Made by a program: the position numbers and the translations under genes. This document shows positions 1-13,393 of a DNA stretch of 64,000 nucleotides, one piece after another. A model generated the notes under the pieces. The model did not search any database, had not been told where the DNA came from, and worked only from the letters and a program-made list of their open reading frames with translations. This stretch comes from Rostratula benghalensis (taxonomy: Eukaryota; Chordata; Aves; Charadriiformes; Rostratulidae). Position 1 is the first letter of the stretch; each line of letters starts with the position of its first letter. The stretch spans positions 1,479,757 through 1,543,756 of the forward strand of contig VXAI01000138.1 in the NCBI GenBank assembly GCA_013399305.1, read 5' to 3'.

Positions 1-3000
1 ACGTTTTGCTGAATTATGTCTGAAGTTCAGGATGACAAACATGGGTAGCAAAAATAAAAAGATACCCAATCCAAACCAAGCCAGTTCCTGGTCCATCTCT
101 TGGGGCATTTAATGTCTTGCCATGGTCTACCTGATTCCCATTAAGGTAGCGGGCATTGTAGTTAGAACTGGAGTTATGCTCCTTTTGGAGCTCTCCCGGG
201 GTGGATAACTACTCCTGGGCTTGGTCCTCACCACCTAGATCTCATTGATATGGATTTTAAAAGTATCACCAAGTTCTCCCTATGCCAGGGGAGTAGCAAA
301 GGTTTCACAGGCATCTGGTATATCACGGTGTTCTCCATCCCAGTGACTCCTGTGCTGCTCTGTATTAAAACCAGACCCCCAGAAGTCACAGCAACCGGTT
401 GTTGTTAAAAGCAGACAAGCAGAGAAGTCCTTGCAAACATGCAGGGGAGCAAGAAGACCATTTTGGAAGTGGTTGGAAAGATTTCCCCTTGTATCAAATA
501 ATAGCTTGGCTTATTGAAGCATTTATTAATCATCACTTACTGACTGCCCAACTCCTAGAACTTCTTTGTATTTGCAATGCATGCTTCTTGTTATCCCTTC
601 TTCTTAGGCCAGTACTGCTCCAACTGGTGTGGATGGCTTTTGCTGAGCCTGGAGTTCTGCACCAAGGTCTCCACAAGATGACAAGAGCAGACATACTTCT
701 TCTGTCTTCACCTCCCTGCTTAAAAGCACTCGTGCAGGGTTTCAGATGTTACTTCAGCCCCACCACAGAAAGGCAAATCCCTGGGAACAGAAGCACATAC
801 CAGCAAGAAAGCCAAGTGTCAGTGGTGCAGCTGGATATACAGCATAGTTTCCTGTGGGCCCACCAACACGTGGTGTTGCGAGCTGCAAATGGCTTCCCCT
901 CTGCACTTCTTGTATGAATTCTTGATAGGGTGTCAGAAATAAAACAGCTCTAATGGATTTCTTTCTTTGTTGCAGCTGAAGAGTCACTTCAGGAACGGCT
1001 GTGAGGAAAAGCCCACTCCCTAAGGCAATGTAAATTCACGCCTATAGGCAGGGTCCACGATTTTCAGAGACCACACACAACCTCCTTATTGAAGTTCATA
1101 CCAGAAATCATGGTCGCTATGGTCCTTGTAAAAGCTCTGGTGCTTCAAGAAGCCCCAGCAGCTCCAGGTTCCTTCTCCAGTGCTGTTCCTCACGAATTCT
1201 GAGCCATGAGTTGCTAGGCAGAGGAGAAGGACTGAGCAGGGACTGTCTCCCTTGTCATCAAACACCAAAATCACACGCCTTGTTTCTGTTCCAACCATGA
1301 GCCTTTTTGGCAAGTGCTCTCCTTCAGCTCTGCCACCTTCACGTAGCATAGAGGTGATCTGCACCACGTGTCATCTGCTATTTAATATTCACTTAAAGCA
1401 ACAGGACTTCTCCGTGGAGCTGGCTGTGTCTAAGCTACTTTGGTGAGCAATCAGGTTTTTAACTTTTTACTTGTTGATGTAAAAACAAGTGCCTGTCTCT
1501 CTGAAAAAAATGGGAATTTTTATTGGAGACTTTGGGCAAAAGGCAAAAATATTTTGGCCCCAAACCAAAAACTTTAAGCCTAAAATGGCAAACCTCTCAT
1601 TTTCAGCCAAACAATGAAAACGTTGGTTTTGGCTGGACATTTTTGGTTTTTCAAGAGAAGTAATCTTTTTCTCGGTCAAAAATTTTCCATGAGGTGAGGA
1701 ATAAACATTATGGGTAAAAGCCTGGTATAACTGGAAGGAAGGAGTAAAAAGAGAGATAAGGGATAAAAACAGCTTATCACAACCATCATGAAGCTACTGT
1801 TACCAAGGTCTGTTACAAGCCACTGCACCAATCCGGTAAAGAAACCCTGAAACCTATAGCCTGGTATATTTATAGCATGATTCATGGTCACTGAATGTTC
1901 TATAAACAAATTTATGGAACTGTTTTTCTCTTGGTCGTTTCCTTTTTTAGAAAATTATCACCAGGAAAAGCACTTGCAGACTATTTCTACCTGGACAAGG
2001 TTTTCATAGCTGTCCCGATGATCACCTTTCCTACATGGGCAACAAAAATCCCCAGGGACTTGTGAGTGACTTATTAACTTCTGAAAAGCAGGAGTCCCAG
2101 GCAGGCATTGGGCAGGCAGAGGAGACACCTTCTCACCTCTCTCCCACAGCCTGCAGGGAGAAGGGAGTGTGTTCAGGGATGGTGAAGCCACCTCACACCG
2201 AGACGTGAGCCACCCAAGCACCAAACACGACGCAGAACTCTTTAATCACCACGTGGGTAATTAAGTTACTCTTGCATCTCCCCGTGGCCTGTTCTAATGG
2301 GGAGTGGATTGAGTCCTCACTGCACAAGGGGGGAGATGGGAAAAGCTGGAGTGGGGGAGGATATGGATCCTCCAGGTTAGGAGAGGGAGAACTGATGTTC
2401 TCCAGCCAAGAGCCAGCTTGTAGGGCAGCTCTCGCTGGCGGTGCATGTTTATTTAATTACTTTTTAATTCACTACCTAATATTTGGCTCTAAAGGGAGTG
2501 TTTCAGCGCAGCACAGCAGGACTGCTGTAAAGAGCAAGCTGAGCAGTGTCAGGAGAAGAGAGTTCCCCTGAGTTACAAGGGCATGTCCTGGTGTTTTCCT
2601 TTTCTCTTTCCATGTCTTCAGGAAACACTCAATCACTCACAAAAGTGCTGCCGTCCACATCACACACGTAAGTCTGACTGCTTGGGAGGACAGAGGTGAA
2701 TTAAACTGCCAAGAACTGATGCTTTCTCCTCCTCTTTTTCATGCAGAACCCATCATCAGAGACAATTTTTTAATCACTGTTATAATATTTCCCAACTAGT
2801 TCATAAAGCGGCTTTGAGGACATGACGCAAACCAGCAGTTTAAAGCCACAGATCTTTCTAGTTAATCTAAAAGATTAAGCACCTCACAGCCACTGGAGAG
2901 TGCTCCGTGGAACTACAGTATTATGGCCCTGAATAAATCTGGTTTTATAATCCTGCTTAGTCTACACTGATCTGGATAAACAGAGACGCATCACTTGAGA

Positions 3001-6000
3001 ATGAAGCTCAGAAAAGCCCAGTTTAGGCAAAGGGAGGAAAATAGGAGTGCATATTTTCAACAGGGACAGGAAGGTGGCATAGGATGTTAAATCGTGTTAG
3101 GGACAAAACATAATCCCCTGTTGTCCTTTACAATGACACTTCACACAGAGTCACCTTACTGTTCAAGTCCCTGCAGAGAGAAGCAGCTGGTCAGCTGGGG
3201 AGGAAGGCTGTGGAGGAGGAGGAGGAGAAGGAGCAGAGGAAGCTCAGATGGCCGTGCTGGAAGTGCTGGCACCCAAAGCCAGCCTGGGTAGAGCTGCCAC
3301 CCCCAGGGACCCTGTGGGTAGGTCTCACGTGGGGACACAGCATGGGGCTTGAACGCTGCTGAGCTCAAGGAGCTTGTAGGGCAGCCAAGGCTGAGGCCGG
3401 GGGAAAATAAATGGTACTTATCTACCCTCCTCACCTCGGGGAAAGAACCAAGAACAGAAGTAAACAGTACACACACCAGTTGATTGCGGGGAATCCCAGT
3501 TTACCTACCAGCACTGGGTACATTTACTTCTAGCAGAGATTTGTCCTGGGAACTCCCAACACTAACCCAGTGCACCACTGTGATACCAGCCTGCACCGAC
3601 CACCAGCAGGGACCTCTCCCCTGGGGCAGCAGCGTTTCTCCTCCTTCACCTTGTCCTTGGCTGCAGGACACCCCTGCACAGTGGAGGAGAGAGGGAGCAC
3701 GTCCTGCAGGCACAAGCCTGATGTGATGGTGGGGAGGTGGCACTACCCAGCCGATAAAGCACTGTGCCTAAAGGTGAGGACACCTAGATTTTTTCTTCCA
3801 TTGGGCCCCTGGGTCATGGATATAGTCAAAGCAGTTGTTTTTCCTCTCTTTCATCATCATTTCTGAGATGTGAAGTGACAGACACCTTCTCTGATGCAAG
3901 GCTAAAGCACTGCCTGTATTCTGCACTAAGAAACCCTCTAGTCTACGAATATTTCACTCAAACCCCTCTATTCTACACCTACTTCTAATTCACTCTAAAT
4001 TCACTTTTTAGACTCAGCTGCAACCAGCTCAAGTTTGAAGTGCAAGAGACCATTCGTTACATCACCAGCTTATCTACGGGGTTACTAAAGTGCTGATCAA
4101 GTGACTGAAGAACTGGAAATATTTGTTGCAACTGAGGATCCTAGGAACTACTTTTTTAGCACTTGTTCAGGGAACACTTGCCCGTGCAAAGGTTTAGTGA
4201 ATAGTGTTAAATAAATTAGAAAGGAACACATCTTTAAATCCAGTGTTTCCGGTATCTCTGAAGGAAAGGGACTATTTCCTGTATTTCTGGAGATGTGCAG
4301 CTAAAACCCAAGTTACTAACTTAAGACACAAATTACTGGGCAATATTCCCTTGTCTGTGTTTTGCAGATCATCAGATCAGTGGGTCACAATGGCTTTATA
4401 TTCTGAAGAAGCTGTGAACAAACAACAAGTCAGGCACTGGAGCTGCATTTGCAAACAAACATTCTGCAGTTATCCCACAAAGAAAAATGAATTTGAAATA
4501 CAGATCTTTCTAATATATAGCCTTTGTCTATTCTGAACCGATGCAAAACTTTTGGCAGTGAAGACTGAGAGGCTGGAAGTGTTGAATGTACAAAAGTTAG
4601 CTCCTCCTCACCCAAGAGATAGTATTAAAAGAAGTCTGCCACAAACTTTATGGCAGCAAAATTCAGAAATGAGAAAAGGAAGCTTTTAGAAAACAAAGCA
4701 ACTCATGAAACTCATTACTGGGACAGGAATTGCGACCGCTGCTATTATTATCTAGTGCCTATAAGTTGCTGTGATGTGTAAGGACTCCTCTTATGCCTTG
4801 TACAAATAAAAGGATAAGAGATCATTGTCATCACAATTTTAGTGGATTAAGGAAATGGTATGTGTGTAATGAGTCTCTTTAAATGGAATATTGGCACAAT
4901 GTTTTGAGCTATCTAGAAATCATAGTGCACAGCTTGAACTGACCACTCATTAATTTACACTTGAAAAAAGTCCCTCTTACATGACCTGTTTATGAGATGC
5001 TGGTGGGGTTCACCTTGGGAAACAGGAATTGTGGGAACCACTCTGGGGTACAGGAGAAGGTGAGAGAAGAGCAGAGACTTCCAGACCAGTAGAGAACTTG
5101 GCTCCCCCTCCTGAAGGAAGAGGCCATTTTTCCATTTATGTTTAGCGCTAAACACAAAACTCCAAACCCTCAAAGGCTGCTCGATACCAAACTGAACAGA
5201 AGTCTAAGATCTGCCCCCAAGCCAAAGCGAACGTCCTGAGGTCTATTTTCCTGCAAGGCCATCGCATGCCACCATGACCACACTTCTGGTGCCAAGGACT
5301 TCACATCAGCAAGAGCTCCCCTTCGTTTTACTCTTCCCGGCAAGAGGCTGCCTACCACGTGCAGGGTAACACGTCTCTGGGGACTAGCAGTGTCTCGGGG
5401 CTTTGGGCTGATAACCCAGGTTGCTCTGCCTTGTGTCTGAGTACCTTTTTGGCTCACAAAAACTACCACGGGACCATGATAAGGAAAGAAAGATCCAATT
5501 CCAAACACCCTTGTCATTAACTGGAAACTCAGCTGTGACAGGAAACCTGGAGCCAATTTCTGCCCTGGTATCATCAGAGCTGTGGCTGTGGAGGGCTTTG
5601 AGATGCAGTTTTCCTGTTATTCCCCTCATTAAAACCTTTGTATCAACCACATAACAAAAAGTGTCAAATCAGCACTGAAGATCCCTCTTCTTTTTGCCTC
5701 TTTGCCTCTTCTCTTTCCATTGCCTTAGAGGAAAACTATGTCACTGCTGGTGTTAAGGGACTGTGATCCAACTTAAGCAGAGGTTACACAAGCTAGTACA
5801 ATTACTAGAGTCTCCATATTTTCCCAATAACGAATCTCGCTCTAATTCAGAAGATATGCCCTGCCTGGGAAACAATGCGAGGTTGACTGAGGACAGAGCA
5901 AAGAATGACATGTCATAAAAGCCTGATGTTCTTGAGTGCCAGCAGAACCGTTCCCTTCTGATGGGTGCTCTTGGGTAGCTAATTTGAGGCATTTGGAGCA

Positions 6001-7740
6001 TTTGGTAGACAGCTGTTCTGCTCAGAGTGCAATGGCAAGCGTTTTCAAGCTAAAACCACAAGAATGAACCGATGATGCCATTTGGAAGCCATGTTCAGAA
6101 AACCTACCTCCTCTGACTACGTTGCTGGTTTTTAGGAACAGAATGCAGCTTTTTACCCTCTCCCTTCCCTGCTGCTTTCCCTTTTGTACTTCTCTAAGCA
6201 ACCAAACCTTGCCAGAGCTGCAGATACTGGAGGCGATGCAGGCTGGCTCCACGGGAAGACAGGAAGCAGAGCAGCTTCAGCCATCTTGGGTGGTGCCACT
6301 GGTGGGACAGAGGGAGGAAAACGAGGTCTCATCTTGTGAGTACCTCCTTCTTTGTCAGAGAATTTGAACCCAGGACCAGTTAAAAATTATCTTCTCTTTT
6401 TTTCCCAAGGCACACACAACACTCAGTACACTTTGTCAGCATTTCAGAGTGGCAGGAACTGGCCCCAGAGAGAATTGTCCATGAAAAGTGGGTAAGATTC
6501 AACCAAGGTTTCCCCAAGGTCAACTGCTCTTGGTAATTATTAATGTGTTGACTGTTAACTGTTTACTGATCTTCTCCTGACAGCGGATGCAAACCCACTA
6601 GCACTGCCACATGCAAAGACACTCATTACACTGAAGATCAAGGCTAATGAAGGAGACAGAAGAAGGGTGTTTCGTTCAAAGGGTAACACACGAGGCAGGA
6701 AGGCAGCCGCGAGTTTCTTTGCCATCAGTCTTTGAACCAATCTGATTTTAAAATTTCCATCAATGATGTTGGGTACGTTAAAAAGCTGGGATTGAAAGGC
6801 GTATGCTGGAGGAGGGAAATACCAAAAGGGAAGAACCAAGCAGTCCCAAGGGAGTGAGTAATGGCAGTGGGATGGAAATTTAGTAATACCTTGTGGGGAA
6901 GCATAGATGGTAATAGCAGAAGGTTTGGCCACGTATTCAGGATATAATACATAGAAAAAAGGCAAAAGAGGAAGATGTGGTTATGAACAGAGGAAAAAGA
7001 TGAATCCAGCCCCAGAACACATCAGAGGAGATATTCACAGACAGGAAAGTATTACTATTGTTGTACTATCATAGATAACTTTTTTTTTTTAATCGGAAGA
7101 CCATGTATTTAAAAAAACCCAAACCTCTATTAATTTCTTCAATATTCTGCACATTTCTCTTTATTTGGTGGAATGGAGAATCAAACATTAAATTTACACC
7201 AAAAAGGGGATGCACTACTCATTTGTTAACTAACCATAGAAACCTTTGAAATGCTTCATTGGGAAGTGTAAGAACGTACAACTGATTTCCAAAGAAGAAC
7301 CCACGTTACTTTCTTTTCTTCTTTTTTTTGTAGTATTCAAGAATATTTTTATCATTGACTTTTACATCATCAGGACACTGAAACTCATTTTACATCTTAA
7401 CTTTCTTGATTTTTGGCTCTAGATACTTGTGCTGCTTTTCTGTAGTCATTCCCAGTGATCAAACCACTTTTAGGAGCATATTGAATCCATCCAAACATTA
7501 ACAGTTTTTGAAGACAGAAAGGGGAGAACAATTCAGTAGAATTCAATTCACTTACCAATCATCTCTCCTGCTTGCTGTCTGAAAACCTGCACCTTGTACG
7601 CTCCTCCATGGCTGGTATTAGTGAAGCTCTTCAGATCTCATTCTGCAAATTGCTCTCTCCCTTACTAAAAACAAAAGGAAAAAAACCAAACATTAGATGG
7701 GTTACATCTTTCAACACCAGTCTTTGAATACTGTGCTTGG
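1..7740. other. Non-coding stretch, no gene recognised
   Basis: No open frame here resembles a known protein. The longest, on the minus strand at 6555-6965 and 5170-5574, have random-looking composition and no domain. Visible local structure is limited to an A/T-rich, partly self-complementary block at about 1500-1680, a short purine (GGA) tract near 3213-3238, and T-rich runs near 7081 and 7322. Small exons of a flanking gene could be missed by eye. Confidence 0.5.
1500..1680. repeat. A/T-rich, partly self-complementary block
   Basis: The block has repeated CAAA / TTTTGG words that pair with each other: TTTTCAGCCAAA at about 1600-1611 against TTTTGGCTGG at about 1627-1636, and CCAAACCAAAAA against TTTTTGGTTTTT. 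It looks like the remnant of a palindromic non-autonomous element. No target duplication or family consensus was recognised, so the identity is open. Confidence 0.3.
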
Positions 7741-7743
7741 TGT

Positions 7744-8040
7744 TTCTAAGTCACAACTCCCTGAAAGGAGGTTGTAGAGAGGCCTGGGTCAGTCTCCTCT
7801 CTCCCAGGTCACAGTGGAGGTTCAGGTGGGGTATTAGGAAAACTTTTGACACTGAAAGGGTTATTAAACACTGGAAGGGGCTGGTGATATTTAAAAGATG
7901 AATTGACATAGTGCTTAGTGACATGGGTTAGTGATGTTGGGGGGTTTTTTGTTGTTCTTTTTTTAATCAGTTAGGTTGATGGTTGGACGAGATGATCTCA
8001 AAGGTCCCTTCCAACCCAGACAATTCTATGATTCTATGAA
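7744..8040 (+). mobile_element. CR1 LINE 3' fragment
   Basis: This has the classic CR1 3' region: AACTCCCTGAAAGGAGGTTG at the left, a degenerate CACTGAAAGGGTTATTAAAC middle, then GATGGTTGGACGAGATGATC followed by GGTCCCTTCCAACCCAGAC, and an ATTCTATG ATTCTATGA tail. The copy is internally shortened and diverged, with a T-rich interruption near 7940-7965. CR1 copies of this kind, 5'-truncated with an 8-bp repeated tail and no poly-A, are the dominant retroposon of birds. This supports an avian source. Confidence 0.9.
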
Positions 8041-9003
8041 TGAAACACTCACAGATGGGACAGCATGGCCACGTAGACCACAACGAACAGGACCACTAGC
8101 CTTCTTCTTCCATCCCCCCAAACTACAGCCACTCGGTGCCTGTTACTCTGTTGAATCTCCTCCGGAAGCACGTATGATTGTTATGCTCCTTTATGCTCTC
8201 GAAGTTTCCATCCATTCCTGCACTTGAGACCAAACCCAAAGTAAAGTGATGTTTAACGTGTGCATGCTGTGCACAGCACACTTGCCTATTTTCCACTTCC
8301 GTTTCACATCATCCTTAATGGGCCTTTGAGGACATCTCTGCATTCCCGCCGTGTTATTTATGGTTCTGACATCAGCCCTCAAGGTGAACAGGACTTTGCT
8401 GTAGAGTATTTACTTTTTTTATAGTAAATCTGCCTGCTGCTTTCTATAAAAACAGGAAAACAGCTGCAACTTTTATAGGTGAGAATGAAGGTTTCTCCCT
8501 CTTCTTAACGTACATTTCGTCATGGGGAGGTTAAAAGTGATCTTGGGAGGAGAAACACAAAGCATGAGTGTGGTCTTTCATGGCTGTTTTATCTGTATGC
8601 CTTCAGCTGACGTTAAACAAAACGCATAAAGCCCCACCAGATGTTTTTATCACCACTCATGGCTTACATGAGAGCAGCACGGGCAAGCAGGGTACAGAAC
8701 ACTAAGAAAAAAGTGGCCTTGGCTCAAAGACCAGAACTTTCTTTACAAACATCTTGTTAAAGAGTTACGTGTATGCACAATGCCTTCGGATTAATAAGTG
8801 TTGAATGACACAAAATCTCTAAAGAAATAGAGTCAAATGAAGAAAGAGGGAAGTGGCTGCTATTATCTGAAGCCCAGGGAGATCTGGTCTCATTTATATC
8901 GATACTGAATTGACAAATGAGTTTTAAATCCATTTGACTTGGTGAAAACATAGGGACCAGTGTTTTCAAGTGCAAACCCTAACAGGGTCTCATCTTGAAG
9001 GAC
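8041..9003. other. Non-coding stretch, nothing recognised
   Basis: The interval between two CR1 pieces contains no convincing coding frame, RNA gene or ordered repeat. Base composition is ordinary for the window. Confidence 0.5.
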
Positions 9004-9070
9004 ACAAGGCTGGGTTAATGGTTGGACTCAATGATCTTAAAGGCCTTTTTAAACCTAAATTGACTCTATA
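9004..9070 (+). mobile_element. Degenerate CR1 3' end
   Basis: GCTGGGTTAATGGTTGGACT is followed by CAATGATCTTAAAGGCC and AAACCTAAATTGACTCTATAA. This is the terminal ~65 bp of a CR1 element with a decayed ATTCTATGA tail. It is an older copy than the ones at 12.97, 56.4 and 60.3 kb, judging by its substitutions. Confidence 0.7.
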
Positions 9071-11981
9071 AATGCAGGGCCAAACCAAGAATCAACACTG
9101 TTTTGATGCAAAGTATCAGTGTGCTTAAAGCTTCAAGGTTCCTCAACGAGGCACTGAAAACAAATGATCTTTATGTACAGACTGCAATCTCTGCAGGTGC
9201 TTCTGCCTCCTTGAAAGTGATGCAAAACCTCACAATTCTTGTCCCAAATGCTGAGTATGGTGTTTGCCACGGCTCATACGGCTCTACACGTTATTTTGCA
9301 GGATTTGAGCTTTCAGGCCCCTGGGTGTCACTGACTCAAATTTCTCTTCTTAACACAATAATCTACGCTGTTACAGTTGTACCACAGCAGGGATGGACTC
9401 CTCTGGGCTTCAACAGCAACCAGAGGTTTTATTCTGGTCATTGACTCTTTGGACATTATTCTGGATCTTCAAGTAGCTTTTGCTCTGGGTGTTCTCCAGC
9501 GAGCTAATGGGGATGTGTGAGCACAAATGTGTTTACACAAAGACAACTGGTGGAAAGCTTTCCGAAGGACAATGCTGCCTCTCTTGATGAGTGGATCTTG
9601 CTGATCTCTGCAGACTGGATACTGCCACCACAGCTTCCAAAGAACTTTAGAATTTGGTCTCTCCGTTTTTCCACTGTCAACTGGCCAAATATTTCAAACA
9701 TTTTCCTTTAACAAATGTGTCCTTGTGGGGGAAAGTCCATTACTAACAGAGTAGTTGCATCTTGTCAGGACCAGACTTTAATGGCTGTTTGAATTTTAAC
9801 TATTATTTGCTAACTATTCCTGTTCAAGCCAACTAAGACCATAATAAAAGCCATTAAATACCAAGTAACTGGCCTCAGTGTAGCTGCAGGGTATAACACT
9901 GAGTATGAGCTGAATTTATCCACTGCAAAGCAAAGACTTTGACCCTCACAGACTTTTTGGAAATGGAAACTTTTTTATTTCCAGTGAAGATTGCCTAGAA
10001 GAATAAAAGTACTCTTCTTTGCCCCAGGGAAGGCCAAGCACAGTCTGAAGGTAACACGACACAGTGGAATCCATCTTCCTATTTACAGGAGGAATGAAGC
10101 CACTGTAAAATATCTGGCAGTGCCTTGCTAAAATACACGGCACAATGCAACCTGGTGTTTGAATCAGTGGAAAAGTACACAGTGTAGGACAGAGAACACA
10201 CAGCGTTGTCTCACTGCGAGCAGAGGAACTGCAGAGCTCCTGGGTGAAGGGAGTCAGACTGAGCTCTGCATTTTTCCTCCCTTCGCTTCTTTCTCTCTGA
10301 GCACCAGAAAGCCCTTGTGGCCTGTAAGGCATCGTTCTGGTAACTGCTGCCCTGTGGAACAGCAGGGAATGTGCAGAGGAACTGCAGGTAAAACAGAAGT
10401 GACAGTGGAATGGGAGTGGTTACCCATGGCCAGATGAAGCCCTGACTGTGCAACATCGAAGGACACACAGCAAAAGGCCTCCAGAAGATCTTCCATGGGT
10501 GAAAGGAGGTGGCTCCTGCTCTCTTATCTCCTCAGGAAGCAGAGCACAGACCCCCCTTGTCCCCACGTAGCCTGGGACAGGAGGCTGGGGGGAGAGGGGG
10601 AATGTGCTGTGCATCTCCTGAGCCAGGGTTGAATGAAAGCACTGCATCCCAAATCAAGGGAAAATAGAACACAATCCCTCAAGAGGGTTATTCTCTGCAT
10701 TCCTAATAGGGTTTCTGCAGCAGCATTTTCACTTACACAACAAATCTGATTCTAAGTCATTTAAGGTGGTTGGAACTAATAAATCAAAATCTGTAGAAGC
10801 TAAAGAGAGAAAAGTTAAAGGTGTGAATCTTAATCTTAAGAATTTCTACCTTTATGTGTAGAGTGAGGTAACAAATGCAAGTAAAACAGTCAGTGCAAGA
10901 AAGAACAAAGGTAGGACGAAGGTTAAAATAATTTCCTGGTTATTTACTTATGGCCCAATCAAAGTCTGCTGGAGGGACCAGAAAGCCTCCGTGGGCTTTG
11001 GAATAGGCTGTTAAGACATTTGCACATTTTAAACGATCACTGGATGTAACCAGTGCACCGAGGCTGGGGTACAGAATGGAGAATTAAAAATAAGCAACAC
11101 ATTAGTTCAAATGGGAGCAGAACAGAGATCTCACACAGCAATTTTCCATGCAAAGCTCTTAACTCACAAAAACAACAACAAAAAAGGACCAGGCCAAAAC
11201 AAAACCCAGCCCTCACAAGTGATGTTCAAAACAATGCTTGGCTCCAGAGATGAGCTCCACACCATGTTCCAAATGTGAGCGAACTCCACAGCTGGAGACA
11301 CTAATCTGAAAATGTTCACTGCAGGGATCAGGAAGAAATTTATTTCCCTGAAGAACAATAAGGTATTGGCAAGGTGTACCACAGAAATGCTTCACCTTTG
11401 TGAACCAGCAAGTGTTGCTGGTGGCCGGATAGGGGACCTGACAGGCCATGAGGTATCATCTGTCAAGGCAGCATCAATGTAATATTGAAGGTGGCCCGGG
11501 AAAAATGTATTTCAGCTGAAAGGGCTTTATATGTCATCCTGCAGAAACAGCTTACTGGGGCTTCACTAGCAAGGAAGCCAAAGCTGAGATATTTCCTCGC
11601 AATGTTTTGTCCACTATCCTCAGTAAATCACAGCCCACACTTCGATCTGAGGTGCTTAATTAAAATCTTGGGGTGCAAGGGGGAGCAAGGTAGAGTTCTC
11701 TTCTCTGGATTAGTTTGCTTCTATGGAATCAGCCCTCCTTTTCATTAAGAAGTGTAATTCTGTGTAATTTCACAGGGTTTAAAAGCCAACACCAACAGAG
11801 GTTACGACTTAAACTGCTTGCAGGGCTATCTCGGTGTTGGGGTGAAACATGCCAGTTGTCCCTCAGGCCCAGGAAAGCATTTAGGAAGAAGGTAATCCCA
11901 GCTGTCCAGCAGCAGTTCTCACAGACTGGTATTACAGCACCAGAGTGACAGGACTAATTTGCTTCTAAACACATTTTTTTT
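9071..11981. other. Non-coding stretch, nothing recognised
   Basis: There is an open plus frame of 113 codons at 9103-9444 without a recognisable domain. The overlapping open frames on both strands around 9946-10647 are typical of chance frames in slightly GC-rich DNA. No splice-flanked exon stood out. Confidence 0.45.
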
Positions 11982-12026
11982 NNNNNNNNNNNNNNNNNNN
12001 NNNNNNNNNNNNNNNNNNNNNNNNNN
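11982..12026. other. Assembly gap (45 N)
   Basis: There is a run of 45 undetermined bases immediately after a T-rich run (ACATTTTTTTT). Such a short gap next to a homopolymer suggests a collapsed or unsequenced poly-T stretch. Confidence 0.95.
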
Positions 12027-12970
12027 TTATTAGAATCAGCTCAAGGGTTTGCATGGTTTCAGCGATGTTTAATGGGGATTAGCTTGAAGTGAAAATGTGT
12101 TTTCCATTTGCCTGAGAAAGACTCAACAGGGAGCTGAGCCCTGGAGATTATTGAGAGCTTTGGGTGGTTCTGGGAGGCCAAAGGCCGAGTGACTTCAGAT
12201 TTCAGTGGGGTGTAATAACCCCCTAGAACTGCACAGCCTGGTGTGTACTTCTTGTGTGCAATTATGGGATGGAAATTGTGGTGCATTTCTGACCTGTGCA
12301 TTACTCAGTGTGTATCATTAAGGCAGGTATGAACTCCTCGTTAAGCAGCTGGGCAGCACCAGCTCCACCTGGAGCCACCTGCAGAACCTTCTCCACTCCC
12401 ACCTCCCCGCCCCTCGGGATGCGGTCCCTCTTCTTCAGAGAGATTAACGACAGGGTGGCAAATGATGCAGCTGGTAAAGCTTATTCCCTGATTCATGGAT
12501 ATTGAGTTAGTCATTTTGCCCACCTCAGGATATTTTTACAGTTAATTAGTGGCACAAAGAATTGCTAATTCAGGGCCCAGAGAAGTGACACTGTGCATTG
12601 TTTTTCTATTCAGTGGTATCTGTGACATATGGGAGACTTAAATATTTGTACTTATTAAATGACTTGCCAACATAGGAACACACTACCTTGTTTCAGCTTA
12701 CTTATTTCATTTATTCACTTAAATTTGGTTGCTAAAACAAACATTTTCCTTGGCTGCAGAGCATGGCTCTCTGTGTACACTGAGGATGCTTGGCTGCCCA
12801 GCCATTCTGCCTGCATCCACCCCAAAAACCAGCTCCAGGTGTCAGCACCCCCCGTGACATCTCCAACAGGTCTGATGTCACAGAGACAATCCTGCACGCC
12901 ACATCGAATTCTTCTGGAGTAGCTTCCCACCACCATTGTTCTGAGAGAACGGTTCTGTATTTAGAGGACC
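12027..12970. other. Non-coding stretch, nothing recognised
   Basis: No coding exon, RNA gene or ordered repeat was recognised between the gap and the CR1 element that starts near 12975. Short open frames on both strands have no familiar protein features. Confidence 0.45.
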
Positions 12971-12974
12971 ACAA

Positions 12975-13393
12975 ATAGGGGCTGGGAGCATCTCTCTGCT
13001 GAGGAAAGGCTGAGGGACTTGGGTCTGTTCAGTCTGGAGAAGAGAAGGCTGAGGGGGGATCTGATCAACACCTGGAAATACTTCAAGGGTGGGTGTGAGG
13101 AGGATGGGGCCAGGCTTTTTTCAGTGGTGCCCCAGGGACAGGACAAGAGGAAGTGGGCACAAACTTGAACATGAGAAGTTCCATCTATACAAAAGAAGGA
13201 ACTTCTTCGCTCTGAGGCTGGCAGAGCCCTGGCAGAGGCTGCCCAGAGAGGTGGTGGAGTCTCCTTCTCTGGAAATGTTCAAAACCCACCTGCACAAGTT
13301 TCTGTGGGACCTGCTCTGGGTTGACCTGCTTTGGCAGGAGGGTTGGACTGGACGATTTCCAAATCCCATAGCATTCTGTGACTCTGTGATCTA
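12975..13393 (+). mobile_element. CR1 LINE 3' region, about 420 bp
   Basis: A well-preserved CR1 tail. In order it shows GAGGAAAGGCTGAGGGACTT, TCTGTTCAGTCTGGAGAAGA, GGGGGATCTGATCAACACC, GTGCCCCAGGGACAGGACAA, GCAGAGGCTGCCCAGAGAGG, TGGAGTCTCCTTCTCTGGA, and finally GCATTCTGTGACTCTGTGA. It is 5'-truncated as usual. The open frame at 13089-13394 is the decayed C-terminal / 3' part of this element, not a host gene. It is close in sequence to the copies at 56.4 and 60.3 kb, so probably the same subfamily. Confidence 0.95.
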
